From a virus: 20,628 bases of DNA. The notes below the pieces were generated by a model, which searched no databases, was not told where the DNA came from, and saw nothing but the letters and a program-made list of their open reading frames with translations. Position numbers and translations under genes: made by a program. Each line of letters starts with the position of its first letter. The first letter of the stretch is position 1. Of this stretch, positions 1-4,995 are shown in pieces. The DNA lies in IMG/VR virus record IMGVR_UViG_3300030110_000309, positions 1 through 20,628 of that record, one strand, 5' to 3'.

Positions 1-41
1 ACACTGAAGAGAGAAATCAGTTGAGACTGGTAGCAACATGA
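1..41 (+). CDS. 3' end of an upstream gene (partial)
   Basis: The frame starting at base 3 is open from the window edge to a TGA at 39-41 and encodes the C-terminal residues TEERNQLRLVAT. Its stop overlaps the next start as ATGA (38-41), the usual translational-coupling arrangement in phage operons, and this is the main reason to believe it. Only 12 residues are visible, so no function can be assigned. Frame 1 also ends nearby (TGA at 22-24) and cannot be fully excluded. Confidence 0.45.
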   Translation, partial: TEERNQLRLVAT

Positions 42-259
42 AGAGAGCACGAATAAGCCACTGGAGAATCTGGGTCATGCTTACCAACGAAGAGAAGGTA
101 AAGCTGTATCCAAAACTTAAAGACAACGAAAAAAGAAGAATCTGGAATGATGAATACATGAAAGTCATTAGACTAAATATGTATCCTAACAAATACAAAG
201 AGAAGTATGATGCCAGATTTGCACAACTAAACAATAAAGGAGAACGAGATGAAGAGTAG
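38..259 (+). CDS. small basic protein of unknown function
   Basis: 73 aa, not recognised. It is rich in Lys, Arg and Trp in the first half and has no visible transmembrane segment or cysteine motif, so it is probably a soluble, possibly nucleic-acid-binding small protein (inference from charge only). The ATG at 38 is favoured because it forms an ATGA overlap with the upstream reading frame. An internal ATG at 77 has a GGAG about 10 nt upstream and would give a 60-aa product. The 3' end overlaps the next gene by 11 nt, so the two are co-translated. Position just upstream of a replication-type gene suggests an early or middle operon. Confidence 0.7.
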   Translation: MKRARISHWRIWVMLTNEEKVKLYPKLKDNEKRRIWNDEYMKVIRLNMYPNKYKEKYDARFAQLNNKGERDEE

Positions 260-650
260 TAAAGATAGAGCAATAGTTGCTCAAGTTGCTTTTAAAGGAG
301 CAATCGACTTAGCAGTTGCTGGCAAGATAGATATTAAATCTGTTCTTGATGCGACTGATGCATATGCTGAACACTTGTGGGATAAGTATGGATTCGAAAA
401 CAGTTATGAATCTTATCCATCTAAATCACAATCAAGTGGCAACTCAGACCCAACAGATAAACAACTTAACTTTATAAAGAAGTTATTAAAAGAAGTTCCA
501 AAGTCTGTATCTGATTCAGCACAAACTCAAGTTGATAATGGTCTTACTGGATTAGGAGCTTCTCAATTAATCAAGTCATTACTTGAAGAAAAAGAGAACA
601 ACGAACCAGTAGCAAAAGAACCAGCTAACGAGTTTGAATCTCCATTTTAA
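249..650 (+). CDS. hypothetical protein with SSB-like C-terminal tip
   Basis: 133 aa. An AGGAG at 239-243 precedes the ATG with good spacing. Residues 5-45 look like a compact helical segment (DRAIVAQVAFKGAIDLAV), followed by a Ser-rich linker (about 52-66). Residues 69-113 (TDKQLNFIKKLLKE ... LGASQLIKSLLEE) resemble the small helical module often seen at the C-terminus of phage recombination, SSB or replication proteins (DUF3072-like; recalled, not searched). The last residues, NEFESPF, are an acidic tail ending in Pro-Phe, reminiscent of the bacterial SSB tip that docks repair and replication proteins. There is no OB-fold, so it is not SSB itself. It is followed without a gap by the HTH replication-type gene, which fits a DNA-metabolism role (inference). 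Confidence 0.75.
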   Translation: MKSSKDRAIVAQVAFKGAIDLAVAGKIDIKSVLDATDAYAEHLWDKYGFENSYESYPSKSQSSGNSDPTDKQLNFIKKLLKEVPKSVSDSAQTQVDNGLTGLGASQLIKSLLEEKENNEPVAKEPANEFESPF

Positions 651-1400
651 ATGGATTACATAAAGTCTGATGTATATTTCAGCATAGTTCCAGAGTGGGT
701 AATTGATGCCCCGATATCAGCTCAAGCTGTTAGGGTCTATGCTGTTCTATGCAGATATGCAGACAAAGATGATGGAACTTGCTTCCCTAGCATTAGAACG
801 CTATCGGAACGCATACATGTCTCTGAGAGCACGATTAAGAGGGCTCTAAAGGAACTAAAAGCCATTGGTGCAATCAAGTCGCAGAAGCGGTTTGACAAAG
901 CCACAGGAGAGCAGACTTCGAACTTATATACAGTAATGAGAAGCAAAGAGCTCATATATGACCTACCCAATGTCATAGATGACACTAGCCCTAGTTCATC
1001 AGAGACCTACAAACTAGAGTCAAATAACCAGAGTCATTCTTTGGAAAATAATCTTGAAGATAGAAAAAGATTATGGAGTGCTCTAGTAGATGCAATTGGT
1101 TATCAACCAACAACTCAAGTAGAGAGAGCTGGTTGGAATAAATGCATTAAACAATTAAGAGAAGCTGGTGCTAAAGCTGATGAGATTCCTAGCAGGGTAT
1201 CACAATACAAAACGCTGTTTAAGGGCATGACCCTTACACCATACGCATTAGTTAAGCACTGGACTCTATTGGGGGAATCAGCAACAAAGATTCCAAAGCC
1301 AAGAGATTGTGAAGTAGAAGGGCATGCTATGATTCAACTAGACAATGAATTTGAAGTATGTCAATTTTGTAGAATTACTTCAGATGACATTTTGGTTTAG
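651..1400 (+). CDS. HTH replication-type protein with C-terminal zinc cluster
   Basis: 249 aa. Residues 1-95 form a winged-helix HTH_36-type domain: ISAQAVRVYAVLCRYAD, then the recognition-helix region SIRTLSERIHVSESTIKRALKEL, as in phage replication initiators or replisome organisers. After a Ser/Asn-rich linker (110-135), residues 138-210 carry the helical region ending in TPYALVKHW that is common in actinophage proteins of this kind. C220, H225, C237 and C240 (C-x4-H-x11-C-x2-C) form a likely zinc site. Role by family: binds origin or helicase loader in phage DNA replication; a transcriptional regulator is the alternative. The ATG directly abuts the previous TAA, so translation is probably coupled. 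The frame stays open for 39 codons after its TAG stop (separate entry). Confidence 0.82.
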   Translation: MDYIKSDVYFSIVPEWVIDAPISAQAVRVYAVLCRYADKDDGTCFPSIRTLSERIHVSESTIKRALKELKAIGAIKSQKRFDKATGEQTSNLYTVMRSKELIYDLPNVIDDTSPSSSETYKLESNNQSHSLENNLEDRKRLWSALVDAIGYQPTTQVERAGWNKCIKQLREAGAKADEIPSRVSQYKTLFKGMTLTPYALVKHWTLLGESATKIPKPRDCEVEGHAMIQLDNEFEVCQFCRITSDDILV

Positions 1401-1520
1401 ATATCTAAATTAAATGATGGAGATATCGAGTTAAGATTAGAGTCGGAAGAGAGCTCCGAACTGGTTATATACTCCTTTCAGTCTGGCGACAGATTATTGG
1501 TTACCATGTTGAACACTTAA
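1401..1520 (+). other. open in-frame extension after the TAG stop of the HTH gene
   Basis: Directly after the TAG at 1398-1400 the same frame continues for 39 sense codons to TAA at 1518-1520. The translation looks like real protein, with three alternating beta-type strands (IELRLES, ELVIYSF, DRLLVTML) separated by acidic or Gly turns. There is no ATG, GTG or TTG with a ribosome site that would start it on its own; the only internal ATG is four codons from the end. Possibilities: amber readthrough giving a C-terminally extended protein, the remnant of a once longer gene, a non-canonical start, or chance. A small stem-loop (1441-1462, arms around TCGGA/TCCGA) lies inside it. Apart from this, 1521-1595 holds only promoter-like sequence. 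Confidence 0.4.
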
Positions 1521-1570
1521 CTCAATCTCCTAATAATATTTCAAACAAGAAAATTAGTAATTTTTGATGA

Positions 1571-1581
1571 TAGAATAAAAT
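1571..1581 (+). promoter_or_regulatory. candidate -10 region of the metallophosphoesterase gene
   Basis: TAGAAT (1571-1576) overlaps TAAAAT (1576-1581). Either could be a -10 box placing transcription start at about 1583-1589, giving an mRNA leader of only 7-13 nt before the ATG at 1596. No convincing -35 hexamer is seen 17 nt upstream and there is no Shine-Dalgarno sequence, which fits a leaderless or near-leaderless message. Confidence 0.4.
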
Positions 1582-1596
1582 CGAACAAATGTTCTA
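1581..1596. promoter_or_regulatory. LexA (SOS) box overlapping the start of the metallophosphoesterase gene
   Basis: TCGAACAAATGTTCTA matches the Gram-positive/actinobacterial LexA consensus TCGAAC-N4-GTTCGA at every defined position except base 1595 (T for G). The core GAACAAATGTTC (1583-1594) satisfies GAACRNRYGTTC exactly. It lies between the candidate -10 and the ATG, covering the expected transcription start, an effective repressor position. This implies host LexA control and induction after DNA damage (inference). It is unlike the direct-repeat GTTC type of alphaproteobacteria. Confidence 0.6.
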
Positions 1597-2807
1597 TGAC
1601 AAAAGAATCAAAAAAACTTACAAAGAATAAGCAAGAAGTCGCACATAATCTTGACTTAGGAAATAATTACTACCCTTCTGGGTGGAAACCGAAACTTGAA
1701 TTTGACCATAACACAAATGTTGGAGAGCTTACTCATGTGCAACCTAAATCAGATAACTTTAAATTCAATGAACTGCTAGATTCTTGGGGATATAACTCAG
1801 ATGAATTCTACATTGAAGAAGACCGAATCAAATTTTCAACTTGGGAAGCTCAAGCTAAGGGCGGTCAAGTTATCCAGATGTATGCTTTTAAAGCTACTAT
1901 CCGAAGAAAAAAACCAAAGCACAATGATTATGTTAAGAAATTAGAACGACAGATTGCTCGTAAGAAGCCAGTAAAAGTATCTGAAGTAGCTGGAGAGAAT
2001 GCATTTATGTTCTTTTGTGCTGACTGGCAGTTTGGAAAATCCGAATACAATGCAGAATGGGGAGCTGATGAGACTATTGATTACATTAGGAATGGTATTA
2101 AAAAAGCTCAGAAGCAGATAAGACATTTAAATCGGTCTGGTCAGATAATAGATGAGATTTATATTATAGGTTTAGGAGATTTGATTGAAAATTGTTTTGG
2201 ATTCTTTGACCATCAACCCTTTAATATTGAACTAACAAGAACTGAGCAAGAACATCTTGCAAGAAAAATGCTAATGGAAGTTCTTGATGGCTTACTTAAA
2301 CTTGCACCAAAAATTATTTTGGGAGCAGTAGTCGGTAATCATGGAGAAAATCGTAGTGGTAAGAACAGCATTACAACATCAAGATTAGACAATTCAGATA
2401 CAGCAATCTTCCAAATAGTAGGAGAAATAATAGAAGGTAGAGAGAGATACAAGCATGTTAAGACTGTTGTACCGAATGACTTTTATCTGACTTTAGATAT
2501 AAAAAAACAAAGACTGACTTTTTATCATGGCAATATGACTGGTGGCGGTGGGAATATAGAAAATAAAATTATGAACTGGTGGAAGAATCAAGGGCATGCA
2601 AGAATACCAAGTGGCAGTTCTGACTACTTAGTAACTGGTCATTATCATCATTTAAGAGTTTTAACTGAACGAAGCAGAACTTGGTTTCAAGCTCCATCTC
2701 TGGATACTTCTAAAGAACTAGAAGCAAGATTGGGTCTCACTACTTCGCATGGAATCCTAACCTTTACAGTTTCAGAAAATGGTTGGGATAATTTAAAGAT
2801 TTTATAA
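1596..2807 (+). CDS. calcineurin-like metallophosphoesterase (actinophage type)
   Basis: 403 aa. Metal-binding motifs of the calcineurin-like/SbcD-Mre11 superfamily appear in order: ADWQ (142-145, with Gln where many members have His), GLGDLIEN (192-199), GNH (247-249), the His of YHGN (311) and GHYHH (348-352). Residues 55-105 form a separate N-terminal module (FNELLDSWGYNSDEF ... WEAQAKGG) that, from memory, accompanies this enzyme in many actinophages. Likely role: metal-dependent phosphodiesterase or nuclease in DNA processing; the substrate is not knowable from sequence. No Shine-Dalgarno is present at the ATG, which overlaps a LexA-type box, so it is probably a separately transcribed, damage-responsive gene. 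A noncoding control region of about 98 bp follows it. Confidence 0.88.
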   Translation: MTKESKKLTKNKQEVAHNLDLGNNYYPSGWKPKLEFDHNTNVGELTHVQPKSDNFKFNELLDSWGYNSDEFYIEEDRIKFSTWEAQAKGGQVIQMYAFKATIRRKKPKHNDYVKKLERQIARKKPVKVSEVAGENAFMFFCADWQFGKSEYNAEWGADETIDYIRNGIKKAQKQIRHLNRSGQIIDEIYIIGLGDLIENCFGFFDHQPFNIELTRTEQEHLARKMLMEVLDGLLKLAPKIILGAVVGNHGENRSGKNSITTSRLDNSDTAIFQIVGEIIEGRERYKHVKTVVPNDFYLTLDIKKQRLTFYHGNMTGGGGNIENKIMNWWKNQGHARIPSGSSDYLVTGHYHHLRVLTERSRTWFQAPSLDTSKELEARLGLTTSHGILTFTVSENGWDNLKIL

Positions 2808-2827
2808 TCTTAGGCGAGTCTTAGGCG
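2808..2827 (+). repeat. tandem direct repeat TCTTAGGCG, 11-bp period
   Basis: TCTTAGGCG occurs at 2808-2816 and again at 2819-2827, separated by AG, giving an 11-bp period (about one helical turn). It starts at the stop of the metallophosphoesterase gene and abuts an 18-bp palindrome. A double protein-binding site on one face of the helix is one reading (inference). Confidence 0.5.
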
Positions 2828-2845
2828 TTGTGAAAAATTTCACAA
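2828..2845. promoter_or_regulatory. 18-bp palindrome, candidate operator
   Basis: TTGTGAAAAATTTCACAA has perfect 8-nt arms around a central AA. It lies between the tandem repeat and an A-tract (2851-2869), about 60 bp upstream of the next start codon. It is followed by A residues rather than T on the + strand, so it is not a normal intrinsic terminator for the upstream gene. A dimeric repressor or activator site is more likely (inference). Confidence 0.5.
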
Positions 2846-2850
2846 AGTAT

Positions 2851-2905
2851 TAAAAAAAATAAAAAAAAAGCGGAAATATTGAAAATCTACTCGTATATAT
2901 ACAGT
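2851..2905 (+). promoter_or_regulatory. candidate promoter with A-tract and leaderless-type -10
   Basis: An almost pure A-tract covers 2851-2869, and TATATA lies at 2894-2899, six nt before the ATG at 2906. If transcription starts at that ATG, the A-tract falls at about -37 to -55, where UP elements bind the RNA polymerase alpha subunit. There is no good -35 hexamer and no Shine-Dalgarno. The alternating TA run (2894-2901) makes the exact -10 uncertain. Confidence 0.4.
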
Positions 2906-3151
2906 ATGAGGGAATACAAAAATACCAAAATGCTAGATAGCAAACATTATAGTTACACAACTTATAGAGAGCATTATTCTTCTGGTGGCTTATATCATGT
3001 ATTAGATGATATCTCTTTTGCTGTTGATACACATTTTTGGCAAGCAATTGGAATATGTGGCACAAAATTTCAGACTTATTATAAGCATAATGCAAAAGAT
3101 GTGGTTATTGATTCAATTACTTGTAAGAAATGTTTAAATAAAATTAAATAA
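2906..3151 (+). CDS. small zinc-binding-type protein (H...C...CxxC)
   Basis: 81 aa from the ATG at 2906. An upstream in-frame TTG at 2879 lies inside the promoter region and is rejected. The C-terminal half carries H43, C51 (IGICGTK), C73 and C76 (ITCKKC), a candidate zinc site. Many actinophages encode small proteins ending in a similar VTCKxC motif (recalled), generally of unknown function. The N-terminal third is Tyr-rich and polar. It has its own candidate promoter, an A-tract and a palindrome upstream, so it is probably separately regulated. No function is assigned. Confidence 0.72.
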   Translation: MREYKNTKMLDSKHYSYTTYREHYSSGGLYHVLDDISFAVDTHFWQAIGICGTKFQTYYKHNAKDVVIDSITCKKCLNKIK

Positions 3152-3169
3152 TATTACTAATTGTTGATT

Positions 3170-3175
3170 TATAAT
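3170..3175 (+). promoter_or_regulatory. perfect -10 box (TATAAT) of a leaderless gene
   Basis: TATAAT is followed six nt later by the ATG at 3182, the geometry of leaderless promoters in actinobacteria, where transcription starts on the start codon. There is no Shine-Dalgarno in the interval (AGAATC). No clear -35 is visible. A second -10-like TAGAAT overlaps at 3175-3180. Confidence 0.5.
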
Positions 3176-3181
3176 AGAATC

Positions 3182-3334
3182 ATGAGAAAAGTAGCTATCG
3201 AGAATGATGGTACAAAAGTAAAAATACTTTTGATTGGAAAAGATGGAGATGCTTCATATAGGGAATTACCTAAGGGTATAATTAGCTTAGAGAAGCTGAA
3301 AGAATATGAAACTCCTACTAAATCCAATAATTAG
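3182..3334 (+). CDS. small hypothetical protein, 50 aa
   Basis: This 50-aa frame starts at the ATG exactly six nt after a TATAAT box and ends at TAG 3332-3334. It reads MRKVAIENDGTKVKILLIGK, then a Gly/Asp turn and RELPKGIISLEKLKEY, with a beta-beta-helix pattern and no low complexity. It overlaps the start of the lysozyme-like gene (3306) by 29 nt in another frame, suggesting the two share a message and are coupled. It is not recognised; a small regulator or accessory factor is possible but unsupported. Confidence 0.6.
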   Translation: MRKVAIENDGTKVKILLIGKDGDASYRELPKGIISLEKLKEYETPTKSNN

Positions 3335-3728
3335 TTGTCTAACATTAATTAGCCAACCAGTTACACCAGACATACTTCTTGATTATATGGAATGTAAGCA
3401 GATTGAGTTCCAAGTGGAATCAGTCTCAGCTTGGCAACCCTTAATAGCTAAGTACTTTAAACAAGAAGACTATATTGAAGTAAGCAGAATTATATTTTGT
3501 GAGTCATCTGGAAGGGCTAGAGCAGTTGGGAATAACACTAATGGCACAAGAGATATTGGTCTCATGCAGATTAATGATTCTACTTACGATTGGATTTCAA
3601 ATAAATTAGGTTGGTTTGGGGATAGAAAAAACCCAGAATTCAATTTAAAGATGAGTTCTTGGCTCTATTATAAGTCTGGAAACCATCACTGGAATTCATC
3701 TGGTAAATGTTGGAAGGAGAAAAATTGA
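3306..3728 (+). CDS. lysozyme-like / lytic transglycosylase-like protein
   Basis: 140 aa. The core (residues 57-131) matches the lysozyme-like SLT fold: a catalytic Glu (E66) in IIFCESSGRARAVG, then DIGLMQIN (83-90) and a downstream helix with YKSGNHHWNSS. It probably cleaves peptidoglycan glycan strands. Residues 1-17 (MKLLLNPIISCLTLIS) look like a short hydrophobic export segment but are a weak signal peptide. C30, C65 and C135 might form a disulfide if exported. It lies upstream of the terminase genes rather than after the tail. It could be an endolysin or a virion-associated entry hydrolase. No strong ribosome site is visible, so coupling to the 50-aa frame is likely. Its stop overlaps the next gene's TTG start. 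Confidence 0.75.
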   Translation: MKLLLNPIISCLTLISQPVTPDILLDYMECKQIEFQVESVSAWQPLIAKYFKQEDYIEVSRIIFCESSGRARAVGNNTNGTRDIGLMQINDSTYDWISNKLGWFGDRKNPEFNLKMSSWLYYKSGNHHWNSSGKCWKEKN

Positions 3729-3919
3729 AGAAGATTAGAGTAATGGGTAAGTGGCATAAAGATTTTATAGTCAAAGATATACCAACTGCTGTTAAAGCTG
3801 GTCAAGATTTAGCTGATATGTATCCGCATGCAAACTTACAGATTGATGGAGTAATGTTTTTAGTTGATGAATATGATGATGAAGATACAGAGTTTGAAGA
3901 AGTTCGGGAAGAAGAATAA
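3725..3919 (+). CDS. small acidic-tailed hypothetical protein
   Basis: 64 aa from TTG 3725. AAGGAG at 3714-3719 sits five nt before this TTG, and the TTG overlaps the previous stop (TTGA), so this start is preferred. The in-frame ATG at 3707 lies upstream of that ribosome site and would add six residues. The N-terminal half is basic (MKKIRVMGKWHKDF), the middle looks alpha/beta (TAVKAGQDLADMYPHANLQIDGVMFLV), and the last 15 residues are almost all Asp/Glu. A beta-alpha-beta fold with a disordered acidic tail is plausible. It is not recognised. Confidence 0.68.
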   Translation: MKKIRVMGKWHKDFIVKDIPTAVKAGQDLADMYPHANLQIDGVMFLVDEYDDEDTEFEEVREEE

Positions 3920-4288
3920 TTGTTTTTTGATGAAGTATTGCTTGATGACATTGATGAAGAGCTAGATATGGCAGAAAACTATACTCCCCTACCCTATTTT
4001 TTAACTATAAAAGAATCAAGTATTGAAGGATTAGGTTTATTTGCTAAACAAAATATCGATAGGGGAGTGGATTTAGGAGTCTCTCATGTACATCATTACA
4101 AGTTTTTGAATAGTTATATAAGAACTCCACTTGGTGGATTCGTGAATCATAGTGAAGAACCTAACTGCAAACTGGTTGATTACAAGACTGAGATGCATTT
4201 ATATACAACAGAAGCGATTAAAGCTGGGGAAGAACTAACTTTGAAGTATAAACTTTATGACCCAGTGGAGATAATTGATGAGCGATAG
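3920..4288 (+). CDS. SET-domain protein
   Basis: 122 aa from a TTG abutting the previous TAA. An alternative ATG at 3968 gives 106 aa and still contains the whole domain. SET hallmarks are present: IEGLGLFAKQNIDRGVDLG (35-53, the N-terminal G-x-G strand region), FVNHSEEPNCKL (74-85, the NHS-x-x-PNC cofactor/knot motif) and IKAGEELTLKY (100-110, the GEEL...Y motif). By family, SET proteins transfer methyl groups from S-adenosylmethionine to protein lysines. There is no pre-SET or post-SET cysteine cluster, and the protein is near the minimum size for the fold. It lies between a cell-wall hydrolase and the terminase genes; its target (host or virion protein) is unknown. Catalytic activity is not certain from sequence. 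Confidence 0.82.
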   Translation: MFFDEVLLDDIDEELDMAENYTPLPYFLTIKESSIEGLGLFAKQNIDRGVDLGVSHVHHYKFLNSYIRTPLGGFVNHSEEPNCKLVDYKTEMHLYTTEAIKAGEELTLKYKLYDPVEIIDER

Positions 4289-4787
4289 AAATTTTTTCGG
4301 GATAAAAAAGAAGAACAAATTCTTAGATGAAGAGATAATAGATAGATTGTTATATGCAGTTAGTGAAGGTTCATACATAGAAGATGCTTGTGCTTTTGCT
4401 GGTATTACTTCAAGAACATATAGAACTTGGCGAGAGAGAGCAGAGAATGGAGAAGAATACTTTGTTGATTTGTTTGAGAAGATACAAGAGAGAGAATCAA
4501 AGTTTAAAGTAGAGACCCTTCGCAAGATAAAAGAAATAGGAGAAGAAGATAGAAACCCTAGAGCTTTACAGTGGATACTAGAGAGAAAATACCCTACGCA
4601 GTTTGGAGAGACCAGTAAGTTACAGATACAGAGAGAAGATGTAGAAATAGTCGAGATGGAGTTCTCAGATGGCGAATTATATGAAGATTTTCAAACTAAG
4701 GAGCTCATAGATGAGCAGGATACTTCCGACACTTCCGATAATGAGCAGGAAAAAATAAAAGATGATACACTTGAGAATCATGAATGA
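4278..4787 (+). CDS. terminase small subunit-like HTH protein
   Basis: 169 aa from the ATG at 4278, which has GGAG at 4267-4270 (7-nt spacing); the TTG one codon upstream is rejected. The N-terminal half holds a helix-turn-helix of the small-terminase type: AVSEGSYIEDACAFAGITSRTYRTWRERA. Next come a charged helix (EKIQERESKFKVETLRKIKEI) and ALQWILERKYPTQFGE, a motif typical of phage TerS-like proteins. The acidic C-terminal tail (about 120-169) has a repeated DTSD. Family role: recognise the packaging site and recruit TerL. One small gene separates it from TerL. It overlaps the SET gene by 11 nt. Confidence 0.78.
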   Translation: MSDRNFFGIKKKNKFLDEEIIDRLLYAVSEGSYIEDACAFAGITSRTYRTWRERAENGEEYFVDLFEKIQERESKFKVETLRKIKEIGEEDRNPRALQWILERKYPTQFGETSKLQIQREDVEIVEMEFSDGELYEDFQTKELIDEQDTSDTSDNEQEKIKDDTLENHE

Positions 4788-4995
4788 AGAAGAAGTTAAT
4801 CAAGCGTTTGTAGATATTATCATAGATAATTTCTCAGATTATAAAGTAGATGAAGATTTGTTTGCTGATACTGTTGAATACATTATTCCAATGCCAGCTC
4901 CAAACTTCTATTTCATATCTCAGATTCAACCAGAACAAGTAGAAGAGATATTCAACGACTTACTAAGATGGCTTCGTGATGGATACGATTTCTAA
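4780..4995 (+). CDS. small acidic hypothetical protein between the terminase genes
   Basis: 71 aa from ATG 4780; an in-frame ATG at 4762 would give 77 aa. Both overlap the end of the upstream gene, and no strong ribosome site separates them. The protein is acidic and probably mixed alpha/beta (VNQAFVDIIIDNF, PNFYFISQIQPEQVEEIFNDLLRWL). It overlaps the TerL start by 17 nt, so it is translated with the packaging genes. It is not recognised; a packaging accessory factor is only a guess from position. Confidence 0.62.
   Translation: MNEEEVNQAFVDIIIDNFSDYKVDEDLFADTVEYIIPMPAPNFYFISQIQPEQVEEIFNDLLRWLRDGYDF

Noticed and set aside
1396-1409. 14-bp perfect palindrome TTTAGATATCTAAA across the TAG stop of the HTH gene
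   Set aside because: About one such palindrome is expected by chance in 20 kb of AT-rich DNA, and it lies partly in coding sequence.
1441-1462. Stem-loop as an intrinsic terminator after the HTH gene
   Set aside because: Stem is short with a bulge and no T-run follows; it also lies within the open in-frame extension.
2879-2905. TTG start giving a 90-aa form of the small zinc protein
   Set aside because: The extra codons lie in A-tract/TATA promoter-like sequence, there is no ribosome site, and the ATG at 2906 fits the candidate -10.
4711-4750. Repeated ATGAGCAGGA around ACTTCCGA duplicates
   Set aside because: Lies in the acidic low-complexity tail of the TerS-like protein and is explained by the repeated DTSD and DEQ-type codons.
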